64,000 nt of DNA from DAINRZ01 sp964634885 (GTDB taxonomy: Bacteria; Bacteroidota; Ignavibacteria; Kapaibacteriales; UBA2268): the NCBI GenBank assembly GCA_964634885.1, contig CAZWLN010000001.1, positions 186,001-250,000 on the forward strand, written 5' to 3'. The translations under genes and the position numbers were made by a program. Each line of letters starts with the position of its first letter. Within the stretch, counting starts at the first letter, position 1. Shown piece after piece: positions 43,326 to 51,575 of the stretch. The notes beneath the pieces are model-generated. The model made no database searches. It was not told where the DNA came from and was given only the letters and a program-made list of their open reading frames with translations.

Positions 43326-45617
43326 ATGGTGAATTACAAGTGGATACAAATACTGCTATATATTGTACTGGTTCCGTGCCTTTTCATTGGCCCGGCCTTA
43401 GCGGCTGACACCAGGCCTTCATCGGGTTGCACCCTGAACGGCTATGTCAGGGACATAGAAACCGGAGAAACCCTGGTCGGCGCTACCATTACCGTCAAAG
43501 ATCAGAAGACCGGCACATACACCAACAAAAGCGGCTTTTACAGCCTTAACAACCTGCCTGCCGGCAAAGTAATCATTACCGTATCATTTGTGGGATACCG
43601 GGATTGCATCGACACTCTTACATTCAAAGAAAAGCAATCTCTCAGAAAAGACTTCGAACTGAAAACTGCTTCTGTTCTTACTGACGAAGTTACCGTCAAC
43701 GCCATGCGCGAGATCGAGACCAAACAGATCAGCATCAGTAAGATCAATATACCTGTCGGCCAGCTGAAACAATTAAGAATCGGCGGCGAAGCAGACGTAT
43801 TCAGGTCTCTGCAGTTCCTGCCCGGCATACTCACTTCTTCCCAGATATCCAGCGGCTTGTTTGTCCGTGGAGGTTCTCCCGACCAGAACTTAGTGCTGAT
43901 CGACGGCGCCACGGTTTACAATCCCAGCCATCTTTTCGGTTTCATCTCGACCTTCAATACTGAAGCCATCAAAGACGTCGAACTCATTAAAGGAGGCTAC
44001 CCTGCCGAATACGGGGGCCGGCTGTCAGCAGTGCTGAACATGACACAGAAAGACGGCAATACGAAGGACTTCGGAGGCAATGTCGTACTCGGAGCGCTGT
44101 CCTCCAGGCTCACCCTCGAAGGGCCTGCCGGTAACGGATCGTGGTTCATCGGCGCCCGGAGGACTTACCTGGAAGTTGTGAAGGCTTTCATCGAGGAAGA
44201 CCCTGAAGAACCTTTCCCCGACTTCAATTTCTACGACCTGAACCTGAAAGTATGCCAGAATCTTTCAGATAAGGACAAGATCTATCTCAGCGGTTTCAAC
44301 AGCCGCGACAAACTGGACTACAGCAGTTACGGTGTCAGCCTGGGAATGAGCCTCGGGAATTTGTCCGGTTCCCTCCGCTGGAACAGGATCATTACCGACA
44401 ACGTATTCTCTACCCTGATCTTCAGCACTTCCTATTACTACAATTTTCTCAAAGGAGACCAGTCCGGCTACGGTTTCAGTGTGGACAACTCCATCAAGGA
44501 CTTCACCCTGAAAGGCGGCCTCGAATGGTTCATAACCGATGATTTTACAGCCAAAACAGGCTTCGAGGTAAGTAAATTCAATTTCATTTATCAATACAAC
44601 TTTTCAGGCGAAGACGACACGACAACAACAAAGAACCTGGGTTCTACCATTGATATGAACATCGACGACTGGAACTACAGCCTTTACGCCCAGTTCAATT
44701 GCAACTTCCTGGAACAGTTCTCGCTCCAGGGGGGCCTGAGGTACAACCTGTGGGACCTGAGCCACCATCAGACCTACGACCCGCGCCTGGCTCTCCGTTA
44801 CCAGATTAATGGAGGCATAGCAATCAAAGCTGCCTGGGGCATCTATCACCAGAACCTGAGGCTGGCAACACAACCCGACTTTTCCTTCTTCGACACCTGG
44901 ATGCCTACAGATACGACATTGCAGCCGAGCAAAGCAGAGCACTACATCCTCAGCCTCGAGACCGTCCCCTGGGAAGGATACAACCTCAACTTCGATGTTT
45001 ATTACAAAAAGATGGATAACATAAGCGAACTTAACAATACAATAATATCAGCAGTAACTGTTTCCGACGTCTTCCTCATCGGCAATTCCACTGCCTGGGG
45101 CGCTGAAGTTTTCCTTCAGAAAAAATTCGGGCGGCTGAACGGCTGGTTCGGCTATGCACTGGGTTTCATCGAATCGCGCTTTGACCAGATCAACAACGGC
45201 AAGGCTTTCAGGCCTAAATACGACAGGAGGCACGACCTGAAAATCGTCCTTCAGTACCAGATCAATAACGACTGGGATGTCGGCGCCAGTTTCACCTTCC
45301 AGTCGGGACAGTCATACACTCTTGCTACGTCGAGGCTGGAATCGAAACTATGGGGCAAACTTACAGGCAGGGGCATCATGATACCGGATCAAAGATATGG
45401 ATTGAGGCTGCCTCCTTCACACCAGCTTAATATCAACGGAAGCTACAGCTTCCTGATGTTCGGACTGAAATCGAAGGCTATTCTCGACATATATAATGTT
45501 TACAACCGAAGGGACATCTGGTTCAGGTATTACAATACCAGCAAAGATGTTACGACGCTGGAAGATGTCCTGCTCCTGCCGATAATCCCTTCAATCTCCT
45601 TAGAGGTACAATTCTGA
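43326..45617 (+). CDS. TonB-dependent outer-membrane receptor
   Basis: 763 residues with a signal peptide. An N-terminal carboxypeptidase-regulatory-like module (~35-115: GYVRDIETGETLVGATITVKD, then GFYSLNNLPAG) precedes the plug (~140-245: SSGLFVRGGSPDQNLVLIDGATVYN, and GGYPAEYGGRLSAVL). The rest is a 22-strand-like barrel ending with a short C-terminal Phe (SLEVQF). It imports a ligand with energy from TonB. The DUF4249 lipoprotein starts 2 bp after the stop; such pairs are common in Bacteroidota. No TonB/ExbBD genes lie in the window, and the ligand is unknown. Confidence 0.92.
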   Translation: MVNYKWIQILLYIVLVPCLFIGPALAADTRPSSGCTLNGYVRDIETGETLVGATITVKDQKTGTYTNKSGFYSLNNLPAGKVIITVSFVGYRDCIDTLTFKEKQSLRKDFELKTASVLTDEVTVNAMREIETKQISISKINIPVGQLKQLRIGGEADVFRSLQFLPGILTSSQISSGLFVRGGSPDQNLVLIDGATVYNPSHLFGFISTFNTEAIKDVELIKGGYPAEYGGRLSAVLNMTQKDGNTKDFGGNVVLGALSSRLTLEGPAGNGSWFIGARRTYLEVVKAFIEEDPEEPFPDFNFYDLNLKVCQNLSDKDKIYLSGFNSRDKLDYSSYGVSLGMSLGNLSGSLRWNRIITDNVFSTLIFSTSYYYNFLKGDQSGYGFSVDNSIKDFTLKGGLEWFITDDFTAKTGFEVSKFNFIYQYNFSGEDDTTTTKNLGSTIDMNIDDWNYSLYAQFNCNFLEQFSLQGGLRYNLWDLSHHQTYDPRLALRYQINGGIAIKAAWGIYHQNLRLATQPDFSFFDTWMPTDTTLQPSKAEHYILSLETVPWEGYNLNFDVYYKKMDNISELNNTIISAVTVSDVFLIGNSTAWGAEVFLQKKFGRLNGWFGYALGFIESRFDQINNGKAFRPKYDRRHDLKIVLQYQINNDWDVGASFTFQSGQSYTLATSRLESKLWGKLTGRGIMIPDQRYGLRLPPSHQLNINGSYSFLMFGLKSKAILDIYNVYNRRDIWFRYYNTSKDVTTLEDVLLLPIIPSISLEVQF

Positions 45618-45619
45618 TT

Positions 45620-46510
45620 ATGATGAAAGCAATCCTAAATATCAAACAACTGAAATACTTCCTGCTGTCGGTGGCCGGAGCCTTACTCCTGTTTTCATGC
45701 GAGGATGAGATTGCGGTCAAGTACATACCCAGGGTTTTTGTCGAAGGATACTTAATCGTAGATGAACCGATAAGTGGTATCATTGTACAACAGACCCAGG
45801 CTGTAACCGATTCGTTTGATTACCGGGAAAGCCTGATAAGGGATGCCGATGTGATCATCAGCGAAGGCAGCAATGTCTATCCCCTGGTTTTCAGGGAAGA
45901 CAGCCTCTTCCCCGGCTATTCCTATCCTGATGAGACATACAGAGTACAGCCGAACAAAACATACAAACTACAGATTACACTCAGTGACGGAACAGTTATT
46001 ACCGGAACAACAACCACACCAGGAAGATTTCATTGGATAAACGGCACTCAGCCTGTAATTCAGTATCCCATCGACTCCGTCAATCTTCCCGAAGACACAA
46101 TGAAATATGTATGGGACGGCAGTTCCGGCGGGTTCAACTGGTTCCTGATCAGGGTAAAATGCCTCGACACTCTTGAATACGGGAAATATCTCGACGGCAG
46201 CATTGAAAAGAACCGAAGGACATACAAGCCGTGGGCATCTCCCGAAGCCCGGTCCTACAAAGACCCTGTCGTGTGGGCCGGTCCGCTTGGCAACAACCAG
46301 ACACCGTTCGTCTGGTCCGTATTGAAATGGTTCGGGCTTCATGAGTTTGCAGTTTTCAAACCGGACATCAATTTCCTCAAATGGTTCCTGCATATTCAAA
46401 GAAGCGCCCAATACCAACCTCTGTTAGAAAGCGTCAACGGAGCGCTCGGAGTCTTTGGCTCTGCCTCCGTCATCTACGATACGACATTTATATTGAAAAA
46501 TCAGAAATAA
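45620..46510 (+). CDS. DUF4249 surface lipoprotein, TonB-receptor partner
   Basis: 296 residues; two adjacent ATG codons (45620, 45623) follow the receptor stop. The signal has a lipobox (LLFSC). The DUF4249 pattern is clear: VFVEGYLIVDEPISGIIVQQTQ, then DADVIISEGSNVYPL, then a transthyretin-like strand pair ending ITGTTTTPG. DUF4249 proteins are usually encoded right after a TonB-dependent receptor in Bacteroidota and are thought to act as its ligand-binding lid; that role here is inference. The isomerase gene follows after 17 bp. Confidence 0.88.
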   Translation: MMKAILNIKQLKYFLLSVAGALLLFSCEDEIAVKYIPRVFVEGYLIVDEPISGIIVQQTQAVTDSFDYRESLIRDADVIISEGSNVYPLVFREDSLFPGYSYPDETYRVQPNKTYKLQITLSDGTVITGTTTTPGRFHWINGTQPVIQYPIDSVNLPEDTMKYVWDGSSGGFNWFLIRVKCLDTLEYGKYLDGSIEKNRRTYKPWASPEARSYKDPVVWAGPLGNNQTPFVWSVLKWFGLHEFAVFKPDINFLKWFLHIQRSAQYQPLLESVNGALGVFGSASVIYDTTFILKNQK

Positions 46511-46527
46511 ATATTACAGGAGACAAC

Positions 46528-47640
46528 ATGAACAGCAATAAGATTGGTGAATTAAGGAAAGAACTCGATAAGTCCAATATGTATGATGTGCTTAAAGGCT
46601 TTACGCTGCAGGCAAAAGAAGCATGTGACATCGGAAGGAAAGCCCCGCAATTTGCCGGTGAATTCCGATCATTGAATTTTGCGATACTTGGTATGGGTGG
46701 CTCTGCCATCGGCGGATCGTTAGTAAGGTCATACTTCAACGCCCTGCCGGGAGCATCGCAGCTTAACATCGATGTGAACAGGAATTACCATGTTCCGGTC
46801 CATTACGACGAAAACACCAATTTCATTGTCAGTTCCTATTCAGGCAATACCGAGGAGACGCTCAGCGCAATGGAAGACGCCCTGTTGCTGACAAAGAACA
46901 TTGTCTGCATTACTTCCGGAGGCACTCTCGCCGAAACTGCCGCGAAAAAGAATTTACCCCATACGATAATACCGGGAGGATTGCAGCCGAGGTGCGCGCT
47001 GGCTTACTCACTTTTCCCGCTGCTCTTTACTTTCATCAATAACGGACTGCTGGACAAAGATGCGGTCCAGGAAACTGAAGCGGCAATTGCCGAATTGATG
47101 CCATTACTCGAAAAGCGCTCAGCCTGCTATTCGGATTACAACAGCAACGACAACGAAGCTTTAAGGATTGCAGAAAAGCTGCACGGGAAGATACCGGTGA
47201 TCTATTCAGCCGACGAGAGGCTGGATTCGGTCAACATCCGCTGGCGTAACCAGATTCAGGAAAACGCCAAGAATCATGCATTCGGCAGTTTCCTTCCTGA
47301 AATGAACCATAACGAAATAAACGGCTGGACCATTACCCCCTTAGGACTGCCCAGGGACGTCGTCTCCCGCTTCAGTGTGCTGGTACTCAGTGACAGGGAA
47401 GACAATCCGAGGGTAAGCCTGAGGTACGAATTCCTGAGAAAGGCGCTTGAAGGAAAAGCGGGGAATTTCATGGTGCTCACGAGCGATGGACACCATCTTT
47501 TAACCAGGATGATGGACCTGATATATCTCGGTGACTGGGTAAGCTATTACCTTGCTCTTTTGAATGGAATCGACCCGACACCAATACCAATGATAAGTGA
47601 ATTGAAAGAAATGCTGGCCAATGCCGATACAATAAAATGA
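46528..47640 (+). CDS. Bifunctional phosphoglucose/phosphomannose isomerase
   Basis: 370 residues from ATG 46528, with AGGAG six nt upstream; the longer open frame to 46381 overlaps the DUF4249 gene and is not used. Two SIS domains: the first opens LGMGGSAIGGSLV (~55-67) with SSYSGNTEETLSAM (~106-119), and the second contains VIYSADERLDSVNIRWRNQIQENAK. The C-terminal MDLIYLGDWVSYYLALLNGIDPTPI segment is typical of the bact-PGI_C family. It interconverts glucose-6-P and fructose-6-P and also mannose-6-P, feeding sugar nucleotides for surface glycans. Its place behind the receptor pair may mean co-expression, but a functional link is not evident. Confidence 0.88.
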   Translation: MNSNKIGELRKELDKSNMYDVLKGFTLQAKEACDIGRKAPQFAGEFRSLNFAILGMGGSAIGGSLVRSYFNALPGASQLNIDVNRNYHVPVHYDENTNFIVSSYSGNTEETLSAMEDALLLTKNIVCITSGGTLAETAAKKNLPHTIIPGGLQPRCALAYSLFPLLFTFINNGLLDKDAVQETEAAIAELMPLLEKRSACYSDYNSNDNEALRIAEKLHGKIPVIYSADERLDSVNIRWRNQIQENAKNHAFGSFLPEMNHNEINGWTITPLGLPRDVVSRFSVLVLSDREDNPRVSLRYEFLRKALEGKAGNFMVLTSDGHHLLTRMMDLIYLGDWVSYYLALLNGIDPTPIPMISELKEMLANADTIK

Positions 47641-47702
47641 GACTTTAAGTGTCGTTAATTTTAGAATTCATCTTAATTTAACTGCTATATCTCTTTATAA
47701 AA

Positions 47703-47734
47703 TTTGCAAATTAAAGAATTTTTCATTAAATTTG
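47703..47734 (+). promoter_or_regulatory. Bacteroidota-type promoter of the small basic protein and rpsU
   Basis: TTTG (47703-47706), a 20-nt spacer and TAAATTTG (47727-47734) match the -33/-7 consensus exactly. The predicted start site lies ~38 bp before the ATG at 47779. A second TAAAATTTTG follows within 20 bp. Confidence 0.65.
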
Positions 47735-47778
47735 TAACCTATAAAATTTTGTTTTTTATAAATTATAAAAAATGGGTT

Positions 47779-48180
47779 ATGGCAGGTAGAAAAAGATCAA
47801 GAAGAGCTAAATACATAACTCTTTATTCGCCCTTCCTAATGAAGGAAACGAAGCACGAACTTATCGGTGAGCCGATTGAAACAGAACGCGGACGTCACCA
47901 GTGGGCACGCTGCACACGCAGCAGGCACTCCCAACTGGTGAATCTCGATGCGATTGAAGCAGAAGCCGATAAATCAAAAGCTGTTGTTCATATTTCCCGC
48001 GAAGACGCCCGCAAATACACTCCCAGGGATGAATACCAGATCGGTGATGTGATATTCCACTCCGTTTGGGACGACGTCGGCATCGTCAGGGCAAAAGAAG
48101 TAACAAGCAACGGCGGCAGAGCAATCGTCGTACAGTTCGAAAAGAACAACGAAAAACGCCTGATTGAGAATTTATTATAA
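47779..48180 (+). CDS. Small basic protein with a Tudor/CarD-like C-terminal domain
   Basis: 133 residues from ATG 47779; the longer frame covers the promoter and is rejected. The N-terminus is very basic (MAGRKRSRRAKYITLY), followed by ETERGRHQWARCTRSRHSQLV. The C-terminal ~50 residues (YQIGDVIFHSVWDDVGIVRAKE, ending AIVVQFEKNNEKRLI) look like the small beta-barrel of CarD or of UvrD/PcrA tails that bind RNA polymerase or nucleic acid. It is co-transcribed with rpsU (34 bp apart), which suggests a part in transcription or translation. Family not recognised with certainty. Confidence 0.7.
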   Translation: MAGRKRSRRAKYITLYSPFLMKETKHELIGEPIETERGRHQWARCTRSRHSQLVNLDAIEAEADKSKAVVHISREDARKYTPRDEYQIGDVIFHSVWDDVGIVRAKEVTSNGGRAIVVQFEKNNEKRLIENLL

Positions 48181-48214
48181 TTATGTTTCATATATCAGAA
48201 AGGTAGTAGTTAAA

Positions 48215-48409
48215 TTGATTGGTGTAACTATACAACAGAATGAAAACATTGACCGCGCTTTGAAACGTTTCAAGAAAAAATATGAACGCAGCGGGGTATT
48301 GCGCGAATTTAAAAAGAGAACAGCTTTCATGAAACCTTCCGTCGAGAAAAGGCTCTCAAGGCTTAAAGCTGCAAGACGCCAGCAGAAAATCTCCCAGGAA
48401 TTAGACTAA
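48215..48409 (+). CDS. rpsU: Ribosomal protein S21
   Basis: 64 residues from TTG 48215, the family's normal length. It reads IGVTIQQNENIDRALKRFKKKYERSGVL then EFKKRTAFMKPSVEKRLSRLKAARRQQ, the standard S21 sequence. No ATG lies at the expected start; upstream in-frame codons are not S21-like, so TTG is used, with AAAGG ~11 nt before it. S21 joins the 30S subunit and aids initiation. A terminator follows. Confidence 0.93.
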   Translation: MIGVTIQQNENIDRALKRFKKKYERSGVLREFKKRTAFMKPSVEKRLSRLKAARRQQKISQELD

Positions 48410-48438
48410 GCCGTTAAACATAATTTGATATATTTCTT

Positions 48439-48464
48439 AAGCCTGCTGTAAAAAGCGGGCTTTT
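48439..48464 (+). terminator. Rho-independent terminator of rpsU
   Basis: 9-bp stem AAGCCTGCT/AGCGGGCTT (one G-T pair) with a 6-nt loop GTAAAA, then TTTTCTAAT. It is 29 bp after the rpsU stop. Confidence 0.8.
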
Positions 48465-48540
48465 CTAATATATACCAAAACGCTCTTTAAATATCTTAGA
48501 TAATTCGTTAGAATATATAATTATTACGTAAAGGTTAGAT

Positions 48541-48879
48541 ATGCCCGTTTGGTTACAGACTACTTTGCTTTTGATTTGCTCGAACCTCTTTATGACCTAT
48601 GCCTGGTACGGCCATCTGAAAACCCTTAACGACAAGAAATGGTACTTAGTGGCAATTATCTCATGGGGTATTGCTTTGTTCGAGTACCTGATTCAGGTGC
48701 CGGCAAACAGGATTGGTTACACACAATTGAGCCTTCCGCAGTTGAAAATTCTCCAGGAAGTCATCTCCCTCGTTGTCTTCGTGCCCTTTTCCATTCTCAT
48801 CATGAACCAGCCGTTTAAAACGGATTACATCTGGGCCGGACTCTGCATCCTGGGTGCAGTGTACTTCATCTTCAGGTAA
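48541..48879 (+). CDS. DUF486 (DMT-like) membrane protein
   Basis: 112 residues with four transmembrane helices; AAAGG lies 7 nt before the ATG. The DUF486 pattern is clear: SNLFMTYAWYGHLK near the start, then SWGIALFEYLIQVPANRIGY, LPQLKILQEVISLVVFVPFS, and the ending AGLCILGAVYFIFR. It resembles half of a drug/metabolite transporter and probably works as a dimer; substrate unknown. It stands alone and converges on the double-OmpA gene 2 bp away. Confidence 0.88.
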   Translation: MPVWLQTTLLLICSNLFMTYAWYGHLKTLNDKKWYLVAIISWGIALFEYLIQVPANRIGYTQLSLPQLKILQEVISLVVFVPFSILIMNQPFKTDYIWAGLCILGAVYFIFR

Positions 48880-48881
48880 AT

Positions 48882-51575
48882 CTACTTATTCACAGGGTTC
48901 ACTACTTCAATCTTCACTGTCCGGCAATAGAACCGGCCTTCGGGATAGTCGTTGAAATAGAGCAACTGCGATTCGCCTGAACCGGTAGCCGAAACCCTGA
49001 AATTCTCGGCATCGAAACTGAGGGCTCTCTCTGAGCTTTTTGCCCTGCGTTCCGACAGTTTCTGGTTAACTTTTTCGCTTCCGACCCTGTCCGTGTGTCC
49101 GACAATCGAGACTGTTGCACCGGGGTTGACCCGCTGTTTGATTATATCGATGATCTTCTGGTTGCTTTCGCCGATCTTGTCCGAAGCAAAATCAAAAAGA
49201 ATAAGGCTGTATTCATCATAGGTCGTGTCTTTGCCTTCGCCCTCGGATTTGGACGTAATCTCCACAGGTATGGCGGTCTCTGCAAAGGATTTCTGCTCCT
49301 TTTGATTGACAACGTTGAAAGTGACATCAATCTTTGCGGGCTTCGTTTCGGAAATCAGCAGCTTGCGCGAATCCACATCCCAGAAGATGGAATCGGGAGC
49401 GATATTACTCCTGCCCAGCGAATCTATCATCACACTGTTGCTGTAATACTTCATGTTCCACTCCCGAACTGCTATGTCAGTGTTGACTTTCGCCTTGAGG
49501 TAAAGCGCGGGCGGATCGATTTTGAACCTTTTACCGTAGGTAAGCAGGGGCTTCAAAATCTCATTGTTATCAGATGTTATTTCCACCCTTCGGTTTTCTG
49601 CCAGTCCGTCGGGATAGTCCTGGTTCCCGGATTGCTTGGCAGAAGAAGCCTGGTCGGGCAGGTTCCTGATCTGTATCTTCATCCTGCTTTCAGGTATATC
49701 CCATATATCATTGAGGTAATTGAACACTGCCTTTGCCCTTTGTTCCGACAGGCCAAGATTGTTCTTTTCCAGGCCGCTGTTGGAATTGCACCCGGTAATG
49801 GTAATCGTTGCCGAGGGTATTTCCTGCATCCTCTTACCGATGATGTTAAGGATATTATAGTAGGTAATCAGTGTCGGGGTGTCGTGCATATCGTCGATAT
49901 TGAAGCTCTTGGGCTTTTTCGCCGTCAGTTTCTTGTAACGGGCCGGCAGTTCCGACGAATTCTCATCGAAGAATATATAATTGAGGAGTGGCTGAAGCCT
50001 CGTAGAGATCATTTCCTCGATTTTTATTATCGGGTCAGGCTTGATTTCTGTCCCATAATCTGTCGGGTACATGGAATAGGCTGTCAGCTGCGAGTTGATT
50101 GCATAAGTTTTACGTGTAACCGGGAATGATTGTTCGTCGATACAGAGGTTACCAAGCGAATCGGTCAATTCAAAAATATATTTAACATCCTTATTATAAT
50201 CCTTGGGCAATGAGGCCATGGCCTTTGCAAGGTTCACGGTTATGTTCTCAGGCGGGACACCGGCGCTTGAGGTGTCGAACAGTTTCCTGTTCTCTGTAAG
50301 GATCATCAGCGACCATTTCTGTGGTGTACCCAGTGATGTGTATGCAGGCCTGAAATCTGCCAATGAAGGTGTAACGGTTGACACAGTTCCTGTGTTGCCG
50401 ACCAGATCTTCAATGTTGACATTCCTGAGGTTGTAATCGGTTTTATGCTGGTAGGCGCCGATCTCTGTGCTGAAATTCGAACGGCCTTTGAGTATGACTA
50501 TGTATGAAGAATCGATCCTTGACTGGCCTGCTTTGTCGAAGACCTGAAGGACAAAATGAAGCGAATCGTCATATTTGTACAGTTTTTCCGGCAGATGATA
50601 GGGTACTTTCCATACCACTTTCTCCGGCAGGGTGCCGACAGGGACATCATGCCAGTCCAACGCACGCCCGTTCTGCATTATCGAATACGAATACTTCTCT
50701 ATGCCTACCTCGGCGTCGTAATTGACTTCAAACTCAACGCTGTCCGGTTCACAGAAATAGATATTACGATTGTCGCACAATGTATATTCATTAACATTCA
50801 ATTCTTTCATTTCGGGTTCAAGCTGCAGTTTCAGGCTGTATGAAGGTGAAAACTTGAGAGCAACGCCAAAGCGCAGGCTTGTAATGCCCCAGTCGATGTC
50901 CTTCACGATGTCTGAAAGTGAATGTGTAACGGCAAATTCAGGAGCCACCCAGATAGTTCTTTTCTCGTTGAGAGGGAACTCCCAGCTGATTCTGCCGGAC
51001 AAAGCAGTGTATATATCAGCCGACTCGGGTAAAGTACCTTCCGAATAGAGGCGGATCGTCGTACCCGACGGATCGTAAGCAGCGCCTTCGGGTGAAGTAA
51101 TCCTCTCGATATGCTGGTATTTCTTCGGAACGATATAGCCGACCAACACTCCGGCGTTTACCGACAGGCCGTTGAAAAGCCTGAAACCGAGTGTGGGTTC
51201 GAGGCCTGCAGCGCCGATCACAGCGTCGATCGTATGTTCGAAAGTACCGGCCTGCAAAGTACCGTCGATGTTCACAGCTTTAAACTCGTTTGTGATAAGC
51301 TTACCACTCAACAGGTAGTAGCCGGCTCTCAGGTCGATGAAAAATTTATTTGAAAGGGGTATCTCATAGAGTAAACCTGCCGACAAACCAACCCCGGAAC
51401 CCTCGGTAAAATGGGGGCAGCAGCTCGGTACCCCGGGTAACTCTGTAAAATCGGCATTGTAAATATTATAGTTCAGGTGGGCCCAGAGTCCGAAACTGGA
51501 TTTCCTGAACACATCATTTTCTCCGGCACTTGCACATAATACACTAAGAAAAAAAAGCAAAACACAGCGCCTCAT
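48882..51575 (-). CDS. Outer-membrane protein with two OmpA-like domains, second copy
   Basis: 897 residues. The signal peptide is followed by a ~225-residue beta-barrel-like region holding the ELPGVPSCCP motif (45-54), the counterpart of ELPGIPNCCP in the 10717-12852 product. A ~230-residue insertion of Ig-like strands with no equivalent in the shorter paralog comes next. Two OmpA-like domains then follow: ~525-670 (ITITGCNSNSG, then AENRRVEIT) and ~785-897 (VSIVGHTDRVG, LSERRAKSS, RTVKIEV). It should bridge the outer membrane and peptidoglycan. Its ATG overlaps the stop of the T9SS cargo gene (ATGA), so the two are translationally coupled. Confidence 0.82.
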   Translation of the reverse strand: MRRCVLLFFLSVLCASAGENDVFRKSSFGLWAHLNYNIYNADFTELPGVPSCCPHFTEGSGVGLSAGLLYEIPLSNKFFIDLRAGYYLLSGKLITNEFKAVNIDGTLQAGTFEHTIDAVIGAAGLEPTLGFRLFNGLSVNAGVLVGYIVPKKYQHIERITSPEGAAYDPSGTTIRLYSEGTLPESADIYTALSGRISWEFPLNEKRTIWVAPEFAVTHSLSDIVKDIDWGITSLRFGVALKFSPSYSLKLQLEPEMKELNVNEYTLCDNRNIYFCEPDSVEFEVNYDAEVGIEKYSYSIMQNGRALDWHDVPVGTLPEKVVWKVPYHLPEKLYKYDDSLHFVLQVFDKAGQSRIDSSYIVILKGRSNFSTEIGAYQHKTDYNLRNVNIEDLVGNTGTVSTVTPSLADFRPAYTSLGTPQKWSLMILTENRKLFDTSSAGVPPENITVNLAKAMASLPKDYNKDVKYIFELTDSLGNLCIDEQSFPVTRKTYAINSQLTAYSMYPTDYGTEIKPDPIIKIEEMISTRLQPLLNYIFFDENSSELPARYKKLTAKKPKSFNIDDMHDTPTLITYYNILNIIGKRMQEIPSATITITGCNSNSGLEKNNLGLSEQRAKAVFNYLNDIWDIPESRMKIQIRNLPDQASSAKQSGNQDYPDGLAENRRVEITSDNNEILKPLLTYGKRFKIDPPALYLKAKVNTDIAVREWNMKYYSNSVMIDSLGRSNIAPDSIFWDVDSRKLLISETKPAKIDVTFNVVNQKEQKSFAETAIPVEITSKSEGEGKDTTYDEYSLILFDFASDKIGESNQKIIDIIKQRVNPGATVSIVGHTDRVGSEKVNQKLSERRAKSSERALSFDAENFRVSATGSGESQLLYFNDYPEGRFYCRTVKIEVVNPVNK

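Noticed and set aside
49095..50129. 344-residue frame antisense to the second double-OmpA gene
   Set aside because: The opposite strand codes for clear OmpA domains. The antisense frame shows no recognisable domain and follows the mirror of its codon pattern.
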